Shown here: piece by piece, positions 1 through 7,554 of the stretch
How positions within the stretch are numbered: the stretch's first letter is position 1
How the letters are laid out: each line of letters begins with the position of its first letter
Origin: an uncultured Oscillibacter sp.
GTDB taxonomy: Bacteria; Bacillota; Clostridia; Oscillospirales; Oscillospiraceae
Assembly: GCA_910583695.1 (NCBI GenBank)
Contig: CAJTZL010000032.1
Location: forward strand, 1 to 32,518
DNA length: 32,518 nt
Direction of reading: 5' to 3'
Program-made: the position numbers and the translations under genes
The notes under the pieces: model-generated
Databases searched by the model: none
Told to the model about the DNA's origin: nothing
Seen by the model: the letters and a program-made list of their open reading frames with translations, nothing else

Positions 1-31
1 CGTGGGAAGTTCTGAAAACTTTTGATTGAAA

Positions 32-62
32 ACGAAAGGAACCCCTGATGGGTTCCTTTCGT
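32..62 (-). terminator. Rho-independent terminator after dapH
   Basis: A perfect 13-bp stem (32-44 with 50-62) has a 5-nt loop. Read on the minus strand it is followed by a short U run (TTTTC). It lies 20 bp past the dapH stop and closes the dapA-dapB-dapH operon. Confidence 0.8.
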
Positions 63-82
63 AGCTATCTTCCTTTCCGGTT

Positions 83-778
83 TTACAATTTCCGGAGTGC
101 ATCCACCAAGGCCGTCTTACCCTCGGTTTTCTCATCTTTCATTTTGATAATCCGGGCGGGGCTTCCGGCTACCACGGCGTTCTCGGGCACGTCCTCGATG
201 ACGACGGCCCCGGCGGCTACCACGGCGTTCCGACCGATATGAACCCCCTCGATGACCACGGCGTTGGCTCCCACCAGCACTCCGTCCTCCACAATGACGG
301 GGGTGGCGGAGGCGGGCTCCACCACGCCGGCCAGCACGGCTCCCGCGCCGATGTGACAGCGGGCTCCCACGGTGGCCCGGCCTCCCAGCACGGCGCCCAT
401 GTCGATCATGGTGCCCGGGCCCACCACGGCGCCGATGTTGAGGACGGCCCCCATCATGATCACGGCCCCCTGGCCGATTTCCACCTTTTCCCGGATGATG
501 GCGCCGGGCTCAATCCGGGCCTGGACGCCCTTGAGGTCCAGCAGGGGCACGCCGGAGTTCCGGCGATCGTTCTCCACGACGAGGTCGGCAATCTTCTCCC
601 GGCCTGCCTCCAGAATGGGCTGAAGCTCCGCCCAGTCGCCGAAGACGGTGAAGCTGTTCCCGGAGCCGAAGACCTGGGCGGAGCCGAAGTCCAGGGGAGC
701 GGTGGTGTTGACGTAGAGCTTGACGGGGGTCTTCTTTTCCGAGTTTGCGATATAGTCGATGATTTCCTGTGCGTTCAT
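83..778 (-). CDS. dapH: 2,3,4,5-tetrahydropyridine-2,6-dicarboxylate N-acetyltransferase
   Basis: This 231-residue cytoplasmic enzyme transfers an acetyl group from acetyl-CoA to tetrahydrodipicolinate, opening the acetylase branch of lysine/diaminopimelate synthesis. Residues about 1-85 form the family's N-terminal helical domain. From about 90 to 210 the sequence runs in hexapeptide repeats (IGQGAV, VGPGTM, VGARCH, IGAGAV, VGANAV, IGRNAV) typical of a left-handed beta-helix acyltransferase, ending in GSPARIIK. The length matches Bacillus DapH. The ATG follows AGGAGG at good spacing, 45 bp after the dapB stop, so it is the third gene of the dapABH operon. A dapL deacetylase nearby supports an acetyl rather than succinyl donor. 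Confidence in the family is high. Confidence 0.95.
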   Translation of the reverse strand: MNAQEIIDYIANSEKKTPVKLYVNTTAPLDFGSAQVFGSGNSFTVFGDWAELQPILEAGREKIADLVVENDRRNSGVPLLDLKGVQARIEPGAIIREKVEIGQGAVIMMGAVLNIGAVVGPGTMIDMGAVLGGRATVGARCHIGAGAVLAGVVEPASATPVIVEDGVLVGANAVVIEGVHIGRNAVVAAGAVVIEDVPENAVVAGSPARIIKMKDEKTEGKTALVDALRKL

Positions 779-823
779 AGGAACCTCCTGATAAACAAGA
801 TGAAGGGACGGACCTGGGGGCCG

Positions 824-1543
824 TTAGGAGCCGAAGAGAATTTTTTGCAGGTCGTACACCCCATTGGGCTTCCCCGGCAGCAGCCGGGCCATGTGCAGGG
901 CGCCGTTGACAAAGATCTGGCGGCTGGCCGCCCGGTGGGTGAACTCCAGCTCCTCGTCGGGGCCGAAGAAGTGGACGGTGTGGGTTCCCGCCACGGTGCC
1001 TCCCCGAAGGGCGTGGACGCCGATTTCCTCCTTCCGCCGCCGCCCGGTGTTCCCCTCCCGGCCGTGGACCGGGGTCAGGGCGTGGGCGGGGTCCAGGGAC
1101 TCCAGCAGCAGCTTGGCGGTGCCGCTGGGGGCGTCGGCCTTCTGGTTGTGGTGGGTCTCCGTCAGCTCAATGTCAAAGTCCGGCTTCAAAACTCCGGAGA
1201 CCGCCGCCAGGGCCCGGCAGAGGACGGCCACGCCCAGGGAGAAGTTGGCGCTCCACAGCACCGGGGCGGAGGCGCCCAGGGACTCCAGCTGCCGGAGCTG
1301 GTCCGGGTTGAAGCCGGTGGTGCCGGAGAGCAGGGGAGTCCCGGTCCGGCGGACGTAGGAGGCGATTTCCGACAGGGCCCCGGGCTGGGAGAAGTCGATG
1401 ACCACGTCGGCGACGCGGCCCAGCTTCCCCAGCCGGTCCAGGTCCTCCCGGCCGAAGGCGGCCTCGATTTCGTCCCCGGCGGCCTGGGCGGTCTCCTGAA
1501 TCAGGCGGCCCATCCTGCCCCGGCCAATCAGAAGATATCTCAC
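824..1543 (-). CDS. dapB: 4-hydroxy-tetrahydrodipicolinate reductase
   Basis: DapB reduces the DapA product with NAD(P)H to tetrahydrodipicolinate. The N-terminal Rossmann motif is GRGRMG (residues 7-12), GTTG is at 74-77, and the catalytic/substrate stretch ETHHNQK (129-135) with DAPSGTA (137-143) is intact. I place the start at a GTG (1543-1541). It overlaps the dapA stop as GTGA, has GGAGG upstream and begins exactly at the Rossmann strand. A longer in-frame extension back to 1777 would lie inside dapA in another frame and has no homology sense. The 239 residues are slightly short for the family. It is translationally coupled to dapA and followed by dapH. Confidence 0.95.
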   Translation of the reverse strand: MRYLLIGRGRMGRLIQETAQAAGDEIEAAFGREDLDRLGKLGRVADVVIDFSQPGALSEIASYVRRTGTPLLSGTTGFNPDQLRQLESLGASAPVLWSANFSLGVAVLCRALAAVSGVLKPDFDIELTETHHNQKADAPSGTAKLLLESLDPAHALTPVHGREGNTGRRRKEEIGVHALRGGTVAGTHTVHFFGPDEELEFTHRAASRQIFVNGALHMARLLPGKPNGVYDLQKILFGS

Positions 1544-2427
1544 AGCAGCCCCGCCTCCTCCAGCGCCGCCCGGAGAATGTCCCGGTGCTCCGGGCTCATT
1601 TCGCACAGAGGCAGGCGCATGGGCCCGGCGTGGAGGCCCATCATGTTCAGGGCGGACTTGACGGGAATGGGGTTCACCTCTATAAAGAGGTCGTTCATCA
1701 GCTCCAGGTATTTCAGGTGATTTTCCAGAGCCCGGGCCTGATTGCCTCCGGCGTAGTCCGCCACAATCTGATGACACATGCCGGGCATCACATTGGCAAA
1801 GACGGAGATCACGCCGCTGCCGCCGATGCTCATCAGGGGGAGGGTGATGTCGTCGTTTCCGGAGTAGAGGGCAAAGTCCGGCCCTACGCAGCGGGCGATC
1901 TTCATGGCATAGGACATGTCCCCGCTGGCCTCCTTGATGCCGGAGATCCGGGGATGCTTGCTGAGCGCCTCCACCACGGAGACGGGGATGGAGCAGCCGG
2001 TGCGGCCCGGCACATTGTAGAGCAGACAGGGAATCTTCACCCGGTCCGCCGTCTCGGCGAAGTGACGGACCATGCCCTCCGGGTTGGCCTTGTTGTAGTA
2101 GGGGGCGATGAGCAGCAGGGCGTCGGCCCCCATGTCCTGATACTCCACGCTCTTTTCAATTTGCGTGGCGGTGCAGTTGGAGCCGCTGCCCACGATGACG
2201 GGGACCCGTCCGTTTACCACCTTGACGGTGTGGGCCACAACGGAGGCGTCCTCCTCGTGGCTCATGGTGGGGTATTCGCCGGTGGTGCCCAGGGTGAGGA
2301 TGCCGTCGGTCCCGGCGGCAATCTGCCGCTCCAGCAGCAGGGTGAGCGCGTCGAAGTTAACGCTGCCGTCCTCGCGGAAGGGGGTGATCATGGCCACGAT
2401 GGAGCCGGTGGGGTTGTTGAATTTCAT
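1540..2427 (-). CDS. dapA: 4-hydroxy-tetrahydrodipicolinate synthase
   Basis: DapA condenses aspartate semialdehyde with pyruvate, the committed step of lysine and diaminopimelate synthesis. The 295-residue TIM barrel shows the TT pair of the GTTGE motif (residues 48-49), the catalytic Tyr137 in YNVPGRTG, Arg142, and the Schiff-base Lys165 in GIKEASGD. The ATG at 2427-2425 is chosen because GGAGG sits 7-8 nt upstream and the conserved N-terminus (MKFNNPTGSIVAMITPF) starts there. The reading frame stays open further upstream, but that DNA is the riboswitch and terminator. It is the first gene of dapA-dapB-dapH and overlaps dapB by 4 nt. Expression should fall when lysine is plentiful. Confidence 0.97.
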   Translation of the reverse strand: MKFNNPTGSIVAMITPFREDGSVNFDALTLLLERQIAAGTDGILTLGTTGEYPTMSHEEDASVVAHTVKVVNGRVPVIVGSGSNCTATQIEKSVEYQDMGADALLLIAPYYNKANPEGMVRHFAETADRVKIPCLLYNVPGRTGCSIPVSVVEALSKHPRISGIKEASGDMSYAMKIARCVGPDFALYSGNDDITLPLMSIGGSGVISVFANVMPGMCHQIVADYAGGNQARALENHLKYLELMNDLFIEVNPIPVKSALNMMGLHAGPMRLPLCEMSPEHRDILRAALEEAGLL

Positions 2428-2476
2428 TTGAATGTCCTCCAGATAATTATGTAGTTCCGTAATGGCGGCGTGGTAT

Positions 2477-2510
2477 AAAAAAAGCCGGCAGAGACTGCGC
2501 TCCTGCCGAC
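2477..2510 (-). terminator. Lysine-riboswitch expression-platform terminator
   Basis: On the minus strand a GUCGGCAG/CUGCCGGC stem (2510-2484) is followed by seven U (2483-2477). It lies between the lysine aptamer and the dapA start, as expected for a riboswitch that attenuates transcription. A smaller CACGCC/GGCGTG hairpin just upstream may belong to the switching region. Confidence 0.85.
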
Positions 2511-2548
2511 AGCGTACACGCCGGGACGGCGTGACGGTTCTGTAAGCG

Positions 2549-2706
2549 GATAGCGCCCCCGCGGCCAAGGGACCGCGGACAGTCCCGGAGGTCTTTCCCC
2601 CGGGCCCATCTCCCGCCCACGCCTGGACGGGGGATTCGGCGGAGCTGCCCCCGCCGCGTTCCCAGCCTGCCGGCTCCCGCGACTTCATCGTCTCCGCGCC
2701 TCTATC
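2549..2706 (-). ncRNA. Lysine riboswitch (L-box) upstream of dapA
   Basis: The minus-strand RNA begins GAUAGAGGCGCG and ends GGGGCGCUAUC, forming the P1 helix. Between them are the conserved L-box core pieces in order: GAGGNGC, GCCGAA, a CCAGG/CUGG-like element and ACUGUC near the 3' side. The length (158 nt) fits the family. It sits between a good promoter and a terminator hairpin ahead of dapA, so lysine binding should favour termination and lower dapABH expression. The helices are unusually GC-rich compared with Bacillus lysC. I recognised it by eye; a covariance-model match would confirm it. Confidence 0.9.
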
Positions 2707-2718
2707 TCATTTTTTGCT

Positions 2719-2747
2719 ATCATAACATCTCCCCGGCCCGGTTGCAA
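2719..2747 (-). promoter_or_regulatory. Sigma-A-type promoter of the dapABH leader
   Basis: On the minus strand -35 TTGCAA (2747-2742) and -10 TATGAT (2724-2719) are 17 bp apart. Transcription would start about 6-8 nt before the riboswitch P1 helix. Confidence 0.8.
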
Positions 2748-2799
2748 GAGGGAAGGAGAAAAAAATTCTTGTGGAAACCGACGAAAACGCCGCCGCCTC

Positions 2800-2829
2800 T
2801 TGCCTCTCTCCGGCGAGGCGTGCTATATT
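2800..2829 (+). promoter_or_regulatory. Promoter of dapL
   Basis: TTGCCT (2800-2805) and TATATT (2824-2829) have an 18-bp spacer, 36 bp before the dapL ATG. It diverges from the dapA promoter; the two -35 boxes are about 50 bp apart. No riboswitch is seen on this side. Confidence 0.6.
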
Positions 2830-2864
2830 GAGAGTTGCTGAATGAAATCTGAGGAGGCAACGTC

Positions 2865-3968
2865 ATGCTGTCCGTTGTTGAATACCGCCGCGCCCTGCAC
2901 CGCATTCCCGAGCTGGACGACCGTCTGCCGGAGACCTGCGCCTATGTGCATTCCGCCCTGGCCAGCTTTGAGCTGGAGGCGTTTTCCCCCATCCCCTCCA
3001 GCGTCTGCGCCTATCTGGACGCCGGGAAGCCCGAAACCGTGGCCTTCCGGGCGGATATGGACGCCCTGCCCATTGAGGAGGCCACCGGCCTGGCCTTCTC
3101 CTCCGGCAACGCCGGAGCCATGCACGCCTGCGGCCACGACGGGAACACCGCCATGGCCCTGGCCCTGGCGGAGTACGCCGCCGCCCACCGGGAGGCGCTG
3201 CCCCGGAACGTCCTCTTTCTCTTCCAGCCCTCCGAGGAGACCACCGGCGGGGCGGAGCGGCTGTGCGGGACCGGGATTCTGGAGCAGCATCACACGGCCC
3301 GGGTCTTTGCCATGCACCTGTGGCCCAAGCTGGAGCTGGGAAAAATCTGGTCTCGGCCCGGCCCCATCATGGCCCGGTCCAACGAGGTGACGGTGACGCT
3401 CACCGGCAAAAGCGTCCACATCGGCAGGGCATCGGAGGGAATCGACGCCCTGGCGGCGGGGGCGGAGTACCTGCTCCGGGCCTATGCCATGGCGGGGGCC
3501 CTGCCGGGGGAGGAGCCGGTGGTGCTGCGCTTTGGGAAGATGGTCTCCGGACGGGTGCGGAACGCCGTCAGCGGAGAGACCCGGCTGGAGGGGAGCCTCC
3601 GGACCTTCCGGGACGAGACCCAGGCCCTTTGCCGCCGGGAGCTGGAGCGGATCGGACGGGAGATCGCGTCGGAGACCGGCTGCGGCGCGGAGGTCCATTT
3701 GAGCCAAGGCTACCCGGCGGTCTGGAACCACGAGGAACTTTACGAAACGGTCCGGTCCGGGCTGGGGGAGCACGCCCCCCTGCTCCTGGCGGCCCCCACG
3801 CTGACGGCGGAGGACTTTTCCTTCTACCAGCGGCGGGTTCCGGGTCTTTTCTTCCTGCTGGGGGTGGGGGACACGCCGGAGCTCCACTCCCCGGAGTTCT
3901 GCTTTGACGACGAAGCCGTGCTGCCCCGAGGCGTGGAGTTCCTGAAACGGCTGCTCCTGCTGGAATGA
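2865..3968 (+). CDS. dapL: N-acetyldiaminopimelate deacetylase (M20 peptidase family)
   Basis: This 367-residue M20 metal-dependent amidohydrolase most likely removes the acetyl group from N-acetyl-LL-diaminopimelate. Visible motifs are LHRIPEL (11-17), RADMDALP (62-69), the metal motif MHACGHDGNT (86-95), QPSEET with the catalytic Glu (121-126), HLWP (151-154) and a C-terminal TAEDFSF metal-ligand motif. The M20 dimerisation domain fills the middle. The ATG follows GAGGAGG (2851-2857). The family also contains amino-acid and peptide hydrolases, so substrate is inferred from position. It is divergent from a dap operon carrying dapH, the same pairing of functions as Bacillus dapH-dapL. The pathway's aminotransferase is not in the window. 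Confidence 0.88.
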   Translation: MLSVVEYRRALHRIPELDDRLPETCAYVHSALASFELEAFSPIPSSVCAYLDAGKPETVAFRADMDALPIEEATGLAFSSGNAGAMHACGHDGNTAMALALAEYAAAHREALPRNVLFLFQPSEETTGGAERLCGTGILEQHHTARVFAMHLWPKLELGKIWSRPGPIMARSNEVTVTLTGKSVHIGRASEGIDALAAGAEYLLRAYAMAGALPGEEPVVLRFGKMVSGRVRNAVSGETRLEGSLRTFRDETQALCRRELERIGREIASETGCGAEVHLSQGYPAVWNHEELYETVRSGLGEHAPLLLAAPTLTAEDFSFYQRRVPGLFFLLGVGDTPELHSPEFCFDDEAVLPRGVEFLKRLLLLE

Positions 3969-4031
3969 GGGCGCGTCCTGCCGGGGCATGTGCCCGCCCT
4001 TCTTCCGGGGCCCGGGTTCTTCCAACCAGAC

Positions 4032-4067
4032 GGGAGAACCCGCAGGTCCGCCCCTGCGAGTTCTCCC
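4032..4067 (+). other. Hairpin after dapL, possible terminator
   Basis: GGGAGAACCCGCAGG (4032-4046) pairs with 4053-4067 with one mismatch and a 6-nt loop. It stands 64 bp past the dapL stop. There is no clear U run, so termination by the usual mechanism is uncertain. Confidence 0.4.
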
Positions 4068-4107
4068 CAGGATAAAATGCGTGAGCGGACACGGAAAAAG
4101 CGCCCCC

Positions 4108-4135
4108 TTGCAAATGGGAAAAAGAGGGGTATAAT
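4108..4135 (+). promoter_or_regulatory. Promoter of ktrBA
   Basis: TTGCAA (4108-4113), a 16-bp spacer and a perfect TATAAT (4130-4135) lie 36 bp before ktrB. The leader is only about 30 nt, leaving no room for a c-di-AMP (ydaO) riboswitch. Confidence 0.75.
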
Positions 4136-4171
4136 AGAAAAGAAAACCATGTTTTAGGAGGAAAGCTCCTT

Positions 4172-5491
4172 ATGCGAAGACCGAACGCCGTGCAGACCCT
4201 CGCCCTGGGCTTCGCCCTGCTGATTCTGGCGGGGGCGTGCCTTCTGTCTCTGCCCATCGCCTCCCGAAATGGGGAGAGCATCCCCTGGACCAGCGCCGTG
4301 TTTACCGCTGCGTCGGCCTCCTGCGTCACGGGGCTGACGGTGTACGACACCGCCACGCAGTTCAGCGCCTTCGGGCAGATCGTGCTGCTGCTGCTGATTC
4401 AGGTGGGAGGATTGGGCTTTGTGACGGCCTCCCTCCCGGCGGCGCTGCTGGTCCGGCGGCGGGTGGGTCTGCGGCAGCGGGCCCTGCTTCAGGACAGCGT
4501 GGGAGCCCTGCAATTGGGGGGCGTTGTCCGTCTGGCCCGGCGGGCCCTGCTGGTGACGGTTTTGTGTGAGGGCTTGGGGGCGGTGCTGCTGGCCTTCTGG
4601 TTCTGTCCCCGGTACGGCTTGGGGCGGGGCCTGTGGATGGCGGTGTTTCACGCGGTCTCCGCTTTCTGCAACGCGGGCTTTGACCTCTTGGGTACCGGAG
4701 CGTCCATCACCACGGAGGCGGAGGAGCCCCTGCTGAACCTCGTGCTGATGGCGCTGATCATCTGCGGGGGCCTGGGCTTTCTGGTGTGGGACGACATCCT
4801 GACCCATGGGCGGCATTTCCGCCGCTGGCGGCTCCACTCCAAAATGGCCTTCACGGTGACGATGCTTCTTTTCATCGGCGGCGGAGCGGCCTTCTGGTTT
4901 CTGGAGGCGGACCACGCCTTTGCCGGGGCGGACGGCCCCACCCGGGCGCTGATGGCGGCTTTCCAGTCGGTGACGGCCCGGACGGCGGGCTTTGCCTCCG
5001 TGGACCAGTCCGCCCTGAGCCAGGGAGGCGTTCTGCTGATGCTGGTGCTGATGTTTGTGGGTGCGGCCTCCGGGTCCACCGGCGGCGGCGTGAAGGTGAA
5101 CACCTTCGCCGTGCTGGCACTGGGGGTCCGGGCGCGCATCTGGCGGCAGAGCGACGTAAACGCCTTCCGCCGCCGCCTGGACGGCGGGGATATCCATAAG
5201 GCCTACTCCACCGCCGGCATCTACCTCTTCGGGGCTTTGTGCGGCTGCATGGTGCTGTGCGTCCAGGGCGTGGATCTGGTGGACGCATTGTATGAGACCG
5301 TCTCCGCCATGAGCACCGTGGGCCTCAGCCGGAATCTGACGGGAACGCTGCCGCTGCTTTCCAAGTGGACGGTGATTTTGATGATGTTCGCCGGACGGGT
5401 GGGCAGCATGTCCGTGGCCATGGCAGTGACCAGGGGACGGGACGCCGGAAACGGCCTGCGCTACGTGCCGGAAAAAATTCTGATTGGTTGA
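4172..5491 (+). CDS. ktrB: Potassium uptake protein, TrkH/KtrB membrane subunit
   Basis: KtrB is the membrane channel of the Ktr potassium uptake system. The 439-residue protein is hydrophobic throughout with four MPM repeats. The four selectivity-filter loops are visible with their central glycine: VTGLTVYD (52-59), CNAGFD (166-171), RTAGFAS (270-276) and STVGLS (381-386). The Gly/Ser-rich intramembrane gating loop GAASGSTGGGVKVN is at 298-310. The length fits KtrB rather than the longer proteobacterial TrkH. A strong SD (AGGAGG) precedes the ATG. It is 15 bp upstream of the regulatory partner ktrA, so they form an operon. Ktr systems often need sodium. A sodium-type ATPase lies later in the window, but linking the two is inference. 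Confidence 0.95.
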   Translation: MRRPNAVQTLALGFALLILAGACLLSLPIASRNGESIPWTSAVFTAASASCVTGLTVYDTATQFSAFGQIVLLLLIQVGGLGFVTASLPAALLVRRRVGLRQRALLQDSVGALQLGGVVRLARRALLVTVLCEGLGAVLLAFWFCPRYGLGRGLWMAVFHAVSAFCNAGFDLLGTGASITTEAEEPLLNLVLMALIICGGLGFLVWDDILTHGRHFRRWRLHSKMAFTVTMLLFIGGGAAFWFLEADHAFAGADGPTRALMAAFQSVTARTAGFASVDQSALSQGGVLLMLVLMFVGAASGSTGGGVKVNTFAVLALGVRARIWRQSDVNAFRRRLDGGDIHKAYSTAGIYLFGALCGCMVLCVQGVDLVDALYETVSAMSTVGLSRNLTGTLPLLSKWTVILMMFAGRVGSMSVAMAVTRGRDAGNGLRYVPEKILIG

Positions 5492-5506
5492 CAGGGAGGA
5501 CAAGCG

Positions 5507-6157
5507 ATGAAATCCTTTTTGGTCATCGGCCTGGGCCGCTTCGGGCGGCACCTGACCCGGTATCTGCTGGAGCTGGGGAATGAGGTCATGGTTCTGGACA
5601 AGGACGAGGAGAAGGTGTCCAAGGTGGCCTCCATGGCCACGGCCGCCTGCGTGGGGGACTGTCAGGACGAGCAGGTGCTGGAGGCTCTGGGGGTGCGGAA
5701 CTTCGACGTGTGCTTCGTCTGCGTCCGGGACGACTTCCAGTGCTCCCTGGAGGCCACGGCGGCCCTGAAGGAGCTGGGGGCCCGGTTCGTGGTGGCCCGG
5801 GCGGACCAGGAGCGGCAGATCAAGTTCCTGCGGAAGATCGGAGCGGATTTCGTGGTCCACACGGAGATGGACATGGCCCGCCGGGCCGCCATCCGCTTCT
5901 CCGCGGAGAACGTCTTCGACTACTTTGAGCTGACACCGAAATTCGCCGTCTTCGAGCTGGAGATTCCCGAGGAGTGGGAGGGCCACACGGTGGTGGAGCT
6001 GGAGGTCCGGCAGAAGTACAACGTCAACATCCTGGGGGTGAAGAGCGGCGACGTGGTGGTGCCCCTGGTGGACCCCAACTACCGCTTCCGGGACGACGCG
6101 CACATCATCGTGGCCGGGGACAAGGAGGCGGGCATCCGCCTGATGAATTTACATTAA
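5507..6157 (+). CDS. ktrA: Ktr/Trk potassium uptake regulatory subunit (RCK domain)
   Basis: KtrA is the cytoplasmic ring protein that gates KtrB in response to bound nucleotide. The 216 residues hold an RCK_N Rossmann domain starting with GLGRFG (8-13) and the acidic residue at the end of strand 2 (Asp31 in VLDKDE), then an RCK_C domain from about 135 to 216. The length is typical. The ATG follows GGGAGG, 15 bp after ktrB. In relatives the RCK_C domain can bind c-di-AMP; that is family knowledge and cannot be read from this sequence. Confidence 0.94.
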   Translation: MKSFLVIGLGRFGRHLTRYLLELGNEVMVLDKDEEKVSKVASMATAACVGDCQDEQVLEALGVRNFDVCFVCVRDDFQCSLEATAALKELGARFVVARADQERQIKFLRKIGADFVVHTEMDMARRAAIRFSAENVFDYFELTPKFAVFELEIPEEWEGHTVVELEVRQKYNVNILGVKSGDVVVPLVDPNYRFRDDAHIIVAGDKEAGIRLMNLH

Positions 6158-6210
6158 CTTCCGACATAAAATTCGAGAGTCTGCGCATGCTTTCTCTGAG
6201 GTGATATTTC

Positions 6211-6393
6211 ATGTCAGAGAACAAGCGCGCAGTCAACCATCTGGACGACGGGAAGCCGTTTCTCCGGTTGGAGCCGGAGAAGCGGATCTGCCCCATTGTG
6301 GACCCGGTTTCCATTTACAAGTATCCCTTGGCAACCTCGGAGGAAATGGGCTTCCGGGTGCTGGACAACTTCCCGGAGGAGCACATTCAGTAA
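6211..6393 (+). CDS. Small protein of unknown function (60 aa) downstream of ktrA
   Basis: I do not recognise this protein. It has 60 residues, is hydrophilic and acidic, has no membrane segment and has one cysteine within EKRICPIVDP. The start is supported by GAGGTGAT 6 nt before the ATG. It ends just before a strong hairpin. No promoter of its own is evident in the 53 bp after ktrA, so it may be the last gene of the ktr transcript. The amino-acid composition looks protein-like rather than frame noise, but only comparison with relatives would establish that it is real. Confidence 0.6.
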   Translation: MSENKRAVNHLDDGKPFLRLEPEKRICPIVDPVSIYKYPLATSEEMGFRVLDNFPEEHIQ

Positions 6394-6399
6394 ATGCGG

Positions 6400-6434
6400 A
6401 AAAAGCGCCCCCTCCGGCTGACCCGGAGGGGGCG
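6400..6434 (-). terminator. Terminator of the threonine aldolase gene, possibly bidirectional
   Basis: A perfect 12-bp stem (6406-6417 with 6423-6434) with a 5-nt loop is followed on the minus strand by UUUUU (6404-6400). It lies 12 bp past the ltaE stop and 13 bp past the opposing 60-residue gene. On the plus strand there is no U run. Confidence 0.8.
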
Positions 6435-6445
6435 AATCCCAGGTG

Positions 6446-7462
6446 CTATTTGCAGGCGGCCAGGTCCCGAAGGAAGTTCTCCACGGCCTGCTCCGGCGTG
6501 GCCCAGCTGGCTACCAGACGAATCATGGTGTGCCCGGCGTCCACGGCGTGGTCCACCTCAAATTCATAGCCCATGGCCTGGAGCTTGGCCACGACCTCGT
6601 TGGGGAGGACCGGGAACTGCTGGTTGGAGGGGGATTCCACCGGCAGGGGATAGCCCAGGGCGGCCACGCCGTCCCGAAGGCGGAGGGCCAGGGTGTTGGC
6701 GTGGCGGGCGGCCTCCAGATAGGTCTCGTCCTCCAGGAGAGCCTGGAACTGGACCCCCAGCAGCCGGCCCTTGGCCAGCATGGCCCCTCGGCGCTTCATG
6801 TGCCAGCGGAAGTCCTCCCGGGGCTTGGCGAAGACCAGGGCCTCGCCGAAGAGGGCGCCGTTCTTGGTGCCGCCGATGTAAAAGACGTCCGCCAGGGCCG
6901 CGTAGTCCGGCAGGGTCATGTCCCCGCAGGCCAGGGCGGAGCCCAGCCTTGCCCCGTCCAGGAAGAGGAGGAGGCCGTGCTTGTCGCAGCACTGCCGGAG
7001 GGCCTGAAGCTCCGCCTTGGAGTAGACGGTGCCGATCTCCGTGGTGTTGGAGACATAGGCCATGGCGGGCTTTACCTGATGCTCGTCGCTGTGGAGCTCT
7101 GGCACGGATTCGATCATGGCGGGAGTGAGCTTCCCGTCGGGGCTGGAGACGGCGATGACCTTGTGGCCCGTACCCTCGATGGCCCCGGTTTCGTGGACAT
7201 TGACGTGGCCCGTGTGGGCGGAAATCACCGCCTCATAGGGTCTCAGCATGGCCTCAATGACCAGCAGGTTTGTCTGGGTGCCTCCCACCAGGAAGTGGAC
7301 GTCCGCCTCCGGGGCGGCGCAGAGGGAGCGGATGAGGTCCCGCGTTTTTTGGCAGAGGGGGTCCAGGCCGTAGCCCCGGGTCTGCTCAAAATTGGTGTCG
7401 GTGAGGGCCTTTAACACCTTGGGGTGGGCGCCCTCGCTGTAGTCGTTTCGGAAACTGTACAT
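6446..7462 (-). CDS. ltaE: Low-specificity L-threonine aldolase (PLP enzyme)
   Basis: This cytoplasmic PLP enzyme cleaves L-threonine or allo-threonine to glycine and acetaldehyde. The 338-residue protein begins with the family pattern FRNDYSEGAHP. It has GGTQ for the cofactor phosphate (60-63), a stacking histidine near 83-86 (HTGHVNVHETGA), the ring-nitrogen Asp169 in FLDGAR, and the Schiff-base Lys200 in GGTKNGA. The ATG follows GGAGG. It is monocistronic, transcribed divergently from the lipoprotein/MBOAT cassette, with its promoter wholly overlapping theirs. The closest alternative is another beta-eliminating lyase of the same fold. Confidence 0.9.
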   Translation of the reverse strand: MYSFRNDYSEGAHPKVLKALTDTNFEQTRGYGLDPLCQKTRDLIRSLCAAPEADVHFLVGGTQTNLLVIEAMLRPYEAVISAHTGHVNVHETGAIEGTGHKVIAVSSPDGKLTPAMIESVPELHSDEHQVKPAMAYVSNTTEIGTVYSKAELQALRQCCDKHGLLLFLDGARLGSALACGDMTLPDYAALADVFYIGGTKNGALFGEALVFAKPREDFRWHMKRRGAMLAKGRLLGVQFQALLEDETYLEAARHANTLALRLRDGVAALGYPLPVESPSNQQFPVLPNEVVAKLQAMGYEFEVDHAVDAGHTMIRLVASWATPEQAVENFLRDLAACK

Positions 7463-7478
7463 GGTGAACCTCCAGAAA

Positions 7479-7515
7479 GTAACAACCGCAGGGTAGAACT
7501 GTTACGGAATGTTAC
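7479..7515. repeat. GTAACA/TGTTAC inverted and direct repeats in the ltaE leader
   Basis: GTAACA at 7479-7484 is inverted relative to TGTTAC at 7500-7505, which recurs at 7510-7515. They lie between the ltaE start codon and its -10 box, where a repressor site or small leader hairpin could act. The function is not known. Confidence 0.4.
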
Positions 7516-7525
7516 AGATTTGATG

Positions 7526-7554
7526 TTGAAATTATAGCGCGAATCCTGTATAAA
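7526..7554 (+). promoter_or_regulatory. Promoter of the lipoprotein-MBOAT-DHHW cassette
   Basis: TTGAAA (7526-7531), a 17-bp spacer and TATAAA (7549-7554) form a good sigma-A promoter. Its -35 box overlaps the -10 of the opposite promoter by one base and its -10 overlaps the opposite -35 by one base. Confidence 0.65.

Noticed and set aside
2428..2688. An N-terminal extension of DapA through the open frame upstream
   Set aside because: The frame stays open by chance through the lysine riboswitch and its terminator. The conserved N-terminus and SD support the start at 2427.
4130..4172. A c-di-AMP (ydaO) riboswitch ahead of ktrB
   Set aside because: The -10 box is only 36 bp before the start codon, so the leader is far too short for that aptamer.
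4154..6103. A 649-residue minus-strand frame opposite ktrB and ktrA
   Set aside because: Antisense shadow of two genes with intact signature motifs; it has no ribosome binding site or family resemblance.
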